Below are positions 6,001 through 10,002 of a stretch of DNA of 10,002 nucleotides, piece after piece. The first letter of the stretch is position 1. Each line of letters starts with the position of its first letter. The notes beneath the pieces were generated by a model. That model was not told the DNA's origin. It did no database searches and saw nothing but the letters and a program-made list of their open reading frames with translations. Made by a program: the position numbers and the translations under genes. This stretch comes from Hemicentrotus pulcherrimus (lineage: Eukaryota > Echinodermata > Echinoidea > Camarodonta > Strongylocentrotidae), in the NCBI GenBank assembly GCA_003118195.1, contig BEXV01000590.1, positions 19,815 through 29,816 on the forward strand, read 5' to 3'.

Positions 6001-8136
6001 TAGAAATGAATATTCTTGCCAATGGTATCATTTTTGTAATGTATATTATCATAAATTTTGAGATTATCAACTATACATTTTGTATCCAAGTTTTCGTTTA
6101 GAAGGGTATTCTATACCTCTTATATCTAATACTTTGTTATGGAGGTTTATGTCCTGAGTTAGTCCATTGAAAAGATGTATTCATGAGCTTTCACTACATA
6201 CCAAATTCATGTGTTGAAGGTCACAATGAGCCTGTTAATTTAGGATTGAATAAAGAGTAAGCCGACAATGAACTAATCTCCTATTGAAATTGACCCTGGG
6301 TACTTTTGAATAGACTTCCTGTACTTTGATGACCTTAATTGTGTCTGTAGGTAAGATGGTGTAACATTCTATTATTACTTGCAAGGCTGTGCAAGCTATT
6401 AGAATTGAAAGAAATGAATAGAAGAACTTATTGATTTTCTACAGTAATAAGGCAAGCTGTATGTTCCGCTAGGCGAACGAAGCGGGGAAAGAGTTAAGTT
6501 GGGTACAATAATCTGCTCAAACTGAAAACGTAGTAACTTGTTAGAAATGAGATCTGCCTCTTCCTCTTTCAGCACTCTTTTTCTCTGTCATACCTTGTGC
6601 CATACATCTATTGTTTCCTTTGTCTATACCTCAGCTGTGGTCACACCTACCACACCACGTGCCTGCAGACCGCTGGCTGCTCAGCTCTCATAGACGGTCA
6701 GAGACACTGGACATGCTTACAATGCTACTCAGCTAGGAGAGGGGCGGCGCTTACACCCAACAGGAGACCACGCCTCTTCAGCTCAGGGGAGGAGCCTAAG
6801 AAAGGAGGAGGGCCGACATCACCAAGGGGCGGAGCTGCAGGAGGGTTTAAGGATACTGATGATGAGGTAGTGTGAAATTAAGTATTTTGGTATCACTGTC
6901 AAAAACAATCTGAAGAAACAGGATAGTGAAGTTGCTTTCTTTTCTTTTGTAACATATGTGAAAGAGACATTAAAAATATAAAACTATGTAAAGAACATAT
7001 AAATTCTAGTTGATATCTCGTTAATCCGTGGTTGAAATAATACATCAACCTTTTAAGAGCCAGAAGGGCACTGGTTCTCAGCAGACAGGTGTATTATTCA
7101 AGTATGGATACACAAACAAACATTTATCGTTGAATAGATGTGAGTTCATGAAATATGCCTCTTATTCTATTAAGAAATAGCAGAAAAGGTGAAATGTTGG
7201 ATACAAAATGCTTTTAAAATTTTAGTTTTATTGTTATAACTGCACTTTCCTCCTACATTTAATTTGTTAGCTGGCATGCAATGATGCACATACACATTTC
7301 AACAATACTTTCATATTACTATAAGATTAACATATTGGTTATTATATTTAATGGTTTACATGTATATGTTTATATGTATATGTTTAGAATTGTGTTCTCA
7401 TCAGTTATCGTTTTCATTATTTTTGTTTTCTTCCCCGAAGGATGTATCATTGAATCCAGAGCAAGAAGCATCTCTTGAAAATCTCAAGAAATGGACAGAA
7501 GGTCCCTCCAGGGTAAGCTAGATCAGCCTTATTCTCAAACATCAACTATTTGTGGGACTTTGGTTGAGTATTGCTATGTGGAGGTAATGGCAATCCTGAT
7601 TCGGAGTATCCTATCACTGTTGCTGGTCTTGATACAAAAAATTGACAATAAATCAATCTTAGTAGTACTCTGTTGTTATGGAGATGGGGCGTTAGGATTA
7701 TTCTGAGGATATAGTGTCGTGTTTATTAGCTCTTAATGTTTGTACCTGTGTAATTTGCTATTGATGAAGTACCTACTTTAAAAAATTTAAACTAATCCCA
7801 TTATAGCAGCTGCTTGAAGCTATCATGAAATACTGTGTGTCGATGATTAGAGGTACCATGGGAAAGGAAATAAGTGCATTTTCTCAAGTATATACAGTAA
7901 AGTCCTGATTTGATAGATTATCATGAAATTTAGAAGATTAATGTCATATTTGGTTGGCCATTGACCATTACTCTCTTTACCTTTTTGTTCACAAATCATT
8001 GCAGTTGGCCATCTTGAGTGAAGTTTTGATGTCCCAGCGAGCTCACCCTACTTCAAAGGGCCTTGTCAAACCAAATAGTATTCTACATCAGGAGAGTTTA
8101 AGACTTCAACTAGCCCCTCCCCCTAGTGATGAATGA
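388..8136 (+). CDS. VPS8: VPS8, CORVET complex subunit: C-terminal 12 exons (5'-partial gene)
   Basis: Spliced exons 388-486, 905-994, 1487-1690, 1985-2141, 2560-2663, 3392-3473, 3918-4000, 4619-4699, 5216-5382, 6635-6866, 7441-7512 and 8005-8136 total 1503 nt: 500 codons plus TGA, with all phases compatible. VPS8 is known as the Rab5-binding subunit of CORVET, which with VPS11, VPS16, VPS18, VPS33 and VPS3/TGFBRAP1 tethers early endosomes before fusion. Seen here: a helical region with TLWFPLLDLMM, a block GRFGEIRELIVGMLD, then a RING-H2 finger (Cys336, Cys339, Cys357, His359, His362, Cys365, Cys383, Cys386), a Gly/Arg/Pro-rich linker and a tail LRLQLAPPPSDE. These match vertebrate VPS8 in order and spacing as I remember it; no alignment was run. 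Vertebrate VPS8 has about 1400 residues, so roughly the last third is present and the start lies upstream. All eight zinc ligands are intact. The main uncertainty is the 3' end of exon 4. Confidence 0.93.
487..904 (+). other. VPS8: Intron 1 of window, no internal feature seen
   Basis: Donor GTAGGT, acceptor ACAG. It is AT-rich with stop codons in every frame. I see no repeat, RNA gene or coding potential in it. Confidence 0.8.
905..994 (+). CDS. VPS8: VPS8 exon 2 (30 codons)
   Basis: Bordered by ttttACAG and CAG|GTTAGT. Phase 0 at both ends; it encodes DLVAIDSKETTQLVLKVF and ends DVVIQLQ. The predicted helix pair fits the VPS8 alpha-solenoid, in which each repeat follows an Asp-rich loop. 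Nothing irregular. Confidence 0.88.
995..1486 (+). other. VPS8: Intron 2 with degenerate pyrimidine-rich stretch
   Basis: From about 1150 to 1275 the + strand is dominated by C and T (CCATCCCTCC, CTCTCTTTCCC), a decayed simple repeat far upstream of the true acceptor. No conserved coding or RNA element was recognised. Confidence 0.75.
1487..1690 (+). CDS. VPS8: VPS8 exon 3 (68 codons)
   Basis: The acceptor is aacaatttcag and the donor CAT|GTAAGC. It encodes 68 residues: NQPQLQYEFLEGVFDGR, an acidic surface stretch, then LHEKFLDLMCTFSPKKALNF and YRLEEALH. The LDLMCTFSPKKAL..F block has the look of a CHCR/clathrin-type solenoid repeat, as expected for this class of vacuolar-sorting protein. 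Both boundaries are phase 0. Confidence 0.92.
1985..2141 (+). CDS. VPS8: VPS8 exon 4 (52 codons + 1 nt), with two possible donors
   Basis: The acceptor is ccctgtctACAG. It encodes IVRKHKMSEPTAFLLEKSGD and GAFGILMEKLQAKVKG, which strongly resemble the FLLE..GD..GAF..L.E.LQ block of vertebrate VPS8. Two donors lie 15 nt apart, GTAATC at 2127 and GTGAGA at 2142. Both leave phase 1 and both join exon 5 in frame to make a Gly codon. I chose 2142 because GTGAGA is nearer the donor consensus; using 2127 would drop five residues (GNQND). Two copies of GGTCAAAGGTC (2089-2099 and 2110-2120) sit in this variable end. Confidence 0.88.
2142..2559 (+). other. VPS8: Intron 4, AT-rich, with a TACATGTA cluster
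   Basis: It holds two overlapping copies of the palindrome TACATGTA at 2401-2414; otherwise nothing recognisable. It is extended to 2127 at the 5' side if the alternative donor is used. Confidence 0.75.
2560..2663 (+). CDS. VPS8: VPS8 exon 5 (2 nt + 34 codons)
   Basis: The acceptor is gttgttcttgcag and the donor GAG|GTAAAT. The first two bases complete a Gly codon with exon 4. It encodes MDVTLCLSNVQVVLMVLVQL, then CQRNSPKLDEEGRE. The LCQRNS-L-EEGRE stretch followed by LWFPLL in the next exon is one of the clearest VPS8 signatures here. Confidence 0.93.
2714..2775 (+). repeat. GAT/AAT trinucleotide microsatellite (5' member of pair)
   Basis: A GGT, then GAT, then AAT trinucleotide run, ending TGATGATATT. 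It lies in intron 5. The apparent open frame across it is a product of simple sequence, not coding. Confidence 0.9.
2776..2958 (-). mobile_element. Dispersed-repeat fragment between two microsatellites
   Basis: About 180 bp of more GC-rich, non-repetitive sequence sits exactly between two GAT tracts. On the - strand it contains CCAAAAGACGTTAAAAGACG, GCTGCTACC and AAGGGATAGAGC. These resemble a non-autonomous repeat I recall as common in marine invertebrate genomes; that is recollection without a database check. No terminal repeats, transposase or tRNA promoter boxes are visible. Microsatellites flanking or inside such elements are well known. Confidence 0.45.
2959..3181 (+). repeat. Long interrupted GAT trinucleotide microsatellite
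   Basis: More than 180 bp of GAT units with regular TAT, GGT and CAT variants, decaying toward 3181. In one + frame it spells poly-Asp/Tyr, in another poly-Met/Ile, and poly-Ile on the - strand; all are artefacts of the repeat. It lies in intron 5 and ends about 210 bp before exon 6. Length is probably polymorphic between individuals. Confidence 0.95.
3392..3473 (+). CDS. VPS8: VPS8 exon 6 (27 codons + 1 nt)
   Basis: The acceptor is ttttttttctctcaccag and the donor GAAA|GTAAGA, phase 1. It encodes TLWFPLLDLMMTTQRRLKPS and NETQFE. It continues the conserved block begun in exon 5; vertebrate VPS8 has LWFPLLEAMM at this point (recalled). Confidence 0.94.
3474..3917 (+). other. VPS8: Intron 6, no internal feature seen
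   Basis: AT-rich with T-runs around 3761-3800; donor GTAAGA, acceptor CCAAG. No repeat family, RNA or coding segment recognised. Confidence 0.75.
3918..4000 (+). CDS. VPS8: VPS8 exon 7 (2 nt + 27 codons)
   Basis: The acceptor is gtgcttccttttccaag and the donor CAG|GTATGT. The first two bases complete a Ser codon with exon 6. It encodes FKEVTRHVLNSMMGHLSLPR and ILQKIMQ. The VLNSM...LP.ILQ.I.Q pattern matches the VPS8 solenoid segment just before the GEI-LI-GMLDT block. Confidence 0.94.
4001..4618 (+). other. VPS8: Intron 7 with a ten-G run and a short inverted repeat
   Basis: A run of ten G occupies 4170-4179. A 7-bp inverted pair TACCGGT (4409-4415) and ACCGGTA (4446-4452) brackets a segment with TTAGCTCAGTG, which resembles a tRNA A box, but no B box follows. 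It may be an old repeat fragment; support is too weak to name it. Confidence 0.6.
4619..4699 (+). CDS. VPS8: VPS8 exon 8 (27 codons)
   Basis: The acceptor is gttggtactctag and the donor TCA|GTGAGT, phase 0 at both ends. It encodes DPTYSTGRFGEIRELIVGML and DTYTYES. The block DP.Y..G..GEI..LI.GMLDT.. is highly characteristic of VPS8 and leads straight into the TLL segment of exon 9. Confidence 0.95.
4700..5215 (+). other. VPS8: Intron 8, AT-rich, with two A-homopolymer runs
   Basis: Donor GTGAGT; acceptor preceded by a long C/T-rich tract from about 5150. Two A-runs of about ten bases lie near 5026-5035 and 5064-5073. No coding segment or repeat family recognised. Confidence 0.7.
5216..5382 (+). 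CDS. VPS8: VPS8 exon 9: pre-RING helix and first half of RING-H2 (55 codons + 2 nt)
   Basis: The acceptor is tttccacattctccag and the donor CAG|GTAAGA, phase 2. It begins TLLKTANRLLDRDLYGSVKN, followed by the ANRGLMPRRE segment and then the first RING zinc pair C-M-M-C (Cys336 and Cys339). Seventeen residues then run to the third ligand, which is encoded by the next exon. The intron splits the Ser codon of the I-F-S-C-G-H motif, so the finger is only complete after splicing. Confidence 0.95.
5777..5826 (+). pseudogene. Relic duplicate of the start of VPS8 exon 10 (RING half)
   Basis: Bases 5777-5810 match the first 34 bases of exon 10 (6635-6668) at 31 positions; weaker similarity with small gaps runs to about 5826 and into the upstream pyrimidine tract. 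The relic reads CGHTYHTTY, keeping three zinc-ligand positions but with TAC for TGC at the sixth ligand (Cys to Tyr). The acceptor AG that should precede it is lost. It then runs out of frame homology and hits a TAA formed at the border of the TTAA-flanked element. It is best read as a decayed partial tandem duplication spanning the intron 9 end and the exon 10 start. Confidence 0.8.
5850..6493. mobile_element. TTAA-flanked, piggyBac-like non-autonomous element (MITE)
   Basis: The element is bounded by TTAA at 5846-5849 and 6494-6497, the target duplication typical of the piggyBac superfamily. The termini are inverted: CTCTTTGCCTGCCACG at the left, and CTCTTTCCCCGCTTCG reading inward from the right, 12 of 16 identical. 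The interior of about 640 bp is AT-rich, with no transposase or long open frame. CTCTTTGCC/CCCTTTGC-type ends next to TTAA are a known piggyBac trait. It sits in intron 9 between the exon 10 relic and exon 10 itself, and contributes nothing to the spliced message. Confidence 0.65.
6635..6866 (+). CDS. VPS8: VPS8 exon 10: second half of RING-H2 plus basic Gly/Pro linker (1 nt + 77 codons)
   Basis: The acceptor is tttgtctatacctcag; the donor is GAG|GTAGTG, weak after position +4. It starts CGHTYHTTC, giving ligands Cys357, His359, His362 and Cys365, and 17 residues later WTCLQC gives Cys383 and Cys386. The pattern C-x2-C-x17-C-x-H-x2-H-x2-C-x17-C-x2-C fits RING-H2. After it comes a basic, Gly/Pro/Arg-rich and probably disordered linker whose DNA is much more GC-rich than the surroundings. 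A decayed copy of this exon's start lies 858 bp upstream. If the intron were retained, the frame would end after E-V-V. Confidence 0.95.
6867..7440 (+). other. VPS8: Intron 10 with a nested hairpin
   Basis: Donor GTAGTG (weak), acceptor CCCCGAAG. Apart from the hairpin at 7032-7101 it is AT-rich, with a TACATGTATATG-type run near 7358-7384. No coding segment. Confidence 0.75.
7032..7101. repeat. Imperfect inverted repeat (nested hairpin)
   Basis: The outer arms TTGAAATAATACATC (7032-7046) and GGTGTATTATTCAA (7088-7101) pair with one mismatch and one bulged base. The inner arms AGAGCCAG (7056-7063) and CTGGTTCT (7071-7078) pair with one G-T. The loop is seven bases. This could be a small MITE or simply an RNA hairpin; no flanking duplication was identified. 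Confidence 0.55.
7441..7512 (+). CDS. VPS8: VPS8 exon 11 (24 codons)
   Basis: The acceptor is ttttcttccccgaag and the donor AGG|GTAAGC, phase 0 at both ends. It encodes DVSLNPEQEASLENLKKWTE and GPSR, a short helix. It corresponds to the vertebrate VPS8 segment with LDPQQ...L...GSSR that precedes the terminal LALLTEL motif (recalled). Retention of the next intron would stop after two codons. Confidence 0.9.
7513..8004 (+). other. VPS8: Intron 11, no internal feature seen
   Basis: Donor GTAAGC, acceptor TTGCAG, phase 0. AT-rich with no repeat, RNA or coding segment recognised. Confidence 0.75.
8005..8136 (+). CDS. VPS8: VPS8 terminal exon 12 (43 codons and TGA)
   Basis: The acceptor is cacaaatcattgcag. 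It encodes LAILSEVLMSQRAH, a Ser/Lys linker, then ILHQESLRLQLAPPPSDE and TGA at 8134-8136. Vertebrate VPS8 also ends in an LQL-x-PPP acidic tail (recalled), so this stop is taken as genuine. From 8080 the coding sequence is also copy 1 of a 61-bp tandem repeat that continues into the 3' UTR. Because the period is not a multiple of three, reading through the TGA would add only ten or so unrelated residues before TAG. Confidence 0.93.
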   Translation: MAILSEVLMSQRAHPTSKGLVKPNSILHQESLRLQLAPPPSDE

Positions 8137-8446
8137 CATGATTCTACATCAGGAGAGCTTCAGATTTAGACTAGCCCCTCCCCCTAGCGATGATTGACAT
8201 GATTCTACATCAAGAGAGCTTCAGACTCCGACAAAACCCTCCCCCTAGCGATGATTGACATGATTCTACATCAAGAGAGCTCCAGACTCCGACAAAACCC
8301 TCCCCCTAGCGATGATTGACATGATTCTACATCAAGAGAGCTTCAGACTCCGACAAAACCCTCCCCCTAGCGATGAATGACATGGTTCTACATCAGGAGA
8401 GCTTCACACAATTAGCCCCTCCCCGAAGGGTAAATGTCACAACATG
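8080..8446 (+). repeat. 61-bp tandem repeat (minisatellite) spanning the VPS8 stop codon
   Basis: Five full copies start at 8080, 8141, 8202, 8263 and 8324, each exactly 61 bp and beginning ATTCTACATCA. A sixth, shortened copy runs from 8385 and decays after about 8424. Copy 1 is coding and contains the VPS8 TGA; copies 2-6 are 3' UTR. Copies 3 and 4, and copies 3 and 5, differ by one base each, pointing to recent amplification; copies 1, 2 and 6 are more diverged and share TAGCCCCTCCCC. In the VPS8 frame copies 2-5 read as variants of the tail (LAPPPSDD or RQNPPPSDx) and each ends in TGA. Confidence 0.96.
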
Positions 8447-8469
8447 GGGGAGGGGCCAATCTGTGTGTG
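8405..8469 (+). repeat. Inverted repeat / 3' UTR hairpin after the minisatellite
   Basis: The left arm CACACAATTAGCCCCTCCCC (8405-8424) is complementary to the GGGGAGGGGCCAAT and following TGTGTG bases of the right arm at 8447-8469, with about one mismatch and one bulge. The loop is about 22 nt. The right arm's GGGGAGGGG could also pair with the CCCCTCCCC of copies 1 and 2. In RNA this would be a strong stem inside the presumed 3' UTR. Confidence 0.7.
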
Positions 8470-8972
8470 TTGAAAGCCATATTTATTCACCATTTTTCAG
8501 AGCTTTAGAGTAATCTACATGTATGCTAGCAAAGTCCTCTGAACTCCTTCCATCATATTCTGCTCTATTCATTTCAGTGATTGAGGAAAGTAAGCCCATG
8601 TTCATCAACAAATCTAAAAATCTTTTTGCTTGTTGTTTGATACCCTTTTGTGACAACATTCCACATTTTATGGTCTGGCTCAACTTTTCTTAGTCAGGTA
8701 TTTATTTTAGTTGCTTTGCTAGCTGCAATGCTGGACCCCAAACTATTTCTCTAACTATAACCCTGAATATGTTCTCTAGCCAAAGTGCCAATGTTGCTGG
8801 TGCAAATACTGGCTCAATGTTAACTAAGATCACCAAGGAGCACTAAATGCGCCGTCTCTTTTTATAAGATTGCTTGTCTAGTTTTATAAATCAACTATAT
8901 GGCCTTTTTTCTGCATGCTAGATTACAAGCATGTATGATCAAAACCAACAACAAATAGATTCATGAATGACT

Positions 8973-8978
8973 AATAAA
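8973..8978 (+). promoter_or_regulatory. Candidate poly(A) signal AATAAA
   Basis: First canonical AATAAA on the + strand after the VPS8 stop, 837 bp downstream. It is followed within 20-50 bp by T- and GT-rich sequence (GATTTGGAATTTG, TTTTGTTTC), as expected of a cleavage region. Later candidates are ATTAAA at 9605 and AATAAA at 9931. Confidence 0.45.
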
Positions 8979-8995
8979 TAGGACTTCCAAAATGA

Positions 8996-9791
8996 TTGAT
9001 TTGGAATTTGTAGTAATTTTGTTTCAGAGCTTATATGCATATGAAATTATTGGTCATCTGCTTTCTTCTTTTATTATGTTGCCTAAATTGAAAGTTGATG
9101 AAATTTCATCAAAACAATTTCTAAATGGGTGCAAGGTAAAATTGTATTGCCTATGTCTTTTCTACTTTCAATGTATACTATTAGTTTGTATAAAAAAACA
9201 ACTCTATGTGATATTTATGTGCAATTTATTTCATGCATAGATTTATGTATATGTTATGCTATATCTACTTTGTATGACAAAGATAATTGTCTGTAGGAAA
9301 TGATATTACCAAGATGATATACTTCAATTTATGTGATGCAATGGAAATCAATGTTATTGTAGTTTTACATGTCTTGTGCTACTCTTAATTGTATAGATTT
9401 TTGTTTGACAAAGATAGATGTAAGATGGATTTAGTTCACCCTTATGTATTGGTTTAGCGCGATGACATAATGATAAGCCAACTTGCCCATATTTCCTTAT
9501 GTATTTAAATTAAAATAGCCAGTATGGGCTTGTGCAGGGTATTAGTGGCATACCTATTGCTACTAGCCTGAAATAAGTTAATGATATCATAATTTTTTTG
9601 TATCATTAAACTAATATCATAATTAAAACAATCATAAAGGAAAGGTGCAGATGGTGTCTCTTGTTATTACTGCACGTCTGTTTCAGGCATCGTATTTTGT
9701 CCATTATTTTCTAGCTTTTGATTCATATGTTTTCTAAAATCTTCTTTTCCCTGTATCTTTCAATTTCATTGCTATTTTCAACCCATTGCTC
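8996..9791. other. AT-rich sequence with no recognised gene
   Basis: Short open frames here are rich in Leu, Ile, Phe and Tyr, as random AT-rich DNA gives, and none has splice or family support. It may be intergenic or part of a longer 3' UTR. Confidence 0.6.
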
Positions 9792-9930
9792 AGAGACAGA
9801 AAGATAGAGAGACGAGTAGAAACAGAGAGAAGAGAAAGGGAGAGAGATAGGGATGAGAGAGGGTTAGAAATAGAGAGGTAGAGAGGAAATTATAATGAGG
9901 GAAGAGAGATAGAAAGATATGGAGAGGTAG
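9792..9930 (+). repeat. Purine-rich GA/GATA simple repeat
   Basis: Almost uninterrupted A and G on the + strand with recurring AGAGAG, AGATAG and GAGAGGTAGA units. It is a degenerate microsatellite of low complexity. Purine richness continues less strongly to the window end, where nothing else is recognised. Confidence 0.85.
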
Positions 9931-10002
9931 AATAAAGACTGGGGTTAAAGCAGGAAGAAAGATTCTAAGGAAGAATGAAGATGAGGGCGTTTTTAGGATA
10001 CA

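Larger units (their letters stand above)
5383..6634 (+). other. VPS8: Intron 9, the longest intron, splitting the RING finger
   Basis: Phase 2, donor GTAAGA, acceptor CTCAG. It contains, in order, about 390 bp of unremarkable AT-rich sequence, the exon 10 relic, the TTAA-flanked element, and 137 bp of C/T-rich sequence leading to exon 10. Confidence 0.9.
8137..8995 (+). other. VPS8: Presumed VPS8 3' UTR
   Basis: It runs from the TGA to just beyond the first + strand AATAAA. It contains repeat copies 2-6 and the hairpin, then about 500 bp of AT-rich sequence. The end is inferred only from the poly(A) signal; echinoderm 3' UTRs can be longer. Confidence 0.45.

Noticed and set aside
8134..8175. 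Stop-codon readthrough of VPS8 into repeat copy 2
   Set aside because: The 61-bp period shifts the frame, giving about ten unrelated residues before TAG, and TGA-CAT lacks the CTA context known to favour readthrough.
8992..9240. 82-codon + strand open frame downstream of VPS8
   Set aside because: Composition is that of random AT-rich DNA (Leu, Ile, Phe, Tyr, Cys), with no homology or splice context recognised.
1..10002. Possible defence, CRISPR, viral or biosynthetic system
   Set aside because: The only coding content is spliced VPS8; no such genes, arrays or viral proteins are visible on either strand.

Overview
The window is eukaryotic nuclear DNA carrying the 3' part of one intron-rich gene on the + strand. 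Twelve exons between 388 and 8136 join in a consistent reading frame, all with GT..AG borders, and encode about 500 residues ending in a RING-H2 zinc finger and a short proline-containing tail. The protein is recognisable as VPS8, the CORVET endosome-tethering subunit. The 5' part of the gene (beta-propeller and most of the alpha-solenoid) lies upstream of the window. The AT-rich introns, frequent TACATGTA motifs, a tRNA-derived SINE with an AAT-type tail and TTAA-flanked repeats suggest a marine deuterostome, most likely an echinoderm such as a sea urchin. That assignment is an inference from style, not proof.

Layout: 1-387 is intron holding a SINE-like repeat on the - strand (101-332). 388-4699 holds exons 1-8 of this window (helical, solenoid-like C-terminal region), with a GAT-microsatellite pair flanking a dispersed-repeat fragment in intron 5 (2714-3181). 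Exon 9 (5216-5382) and exon 10 (6635-6866) each carry half of the RING-H2 finger. The 1.25-kb intron between them contains a decayed duplicate of the start of exon 10 (5777-5826), followed directly by a TTAA-flanked, piggyBac-like non-autonomous element (5850-6493). Exon 11 (7441-7512) and exon 12 (8005-8136) complete the protein.

The last 57 coding bases, including the stop codon, form the first copy of a 61-bp tandem repeat that continues through 8384, with a decayed sixth copy after it. Every full copy still reads as a variant of the same C-terminal peptide plus TGA. After that come a hairpin-forming inverted repeat (8405-8469), a candidate poly(A) signal at 8973, AT-rich sequence with no recognisable gene, and a purine-rich simple repeat from about 9792.

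I see no bacterial operon, CRISPR, virus or defence system. The points most worth a second look are the stop-codon-containing tail minisatellite, the RING half-exon relic with its in-frame cryptic acceptor, and the two in-frame tandem splice donors of exon 4. Exon numbers and residue numbers below count from the first exon and first residue visible in this window.
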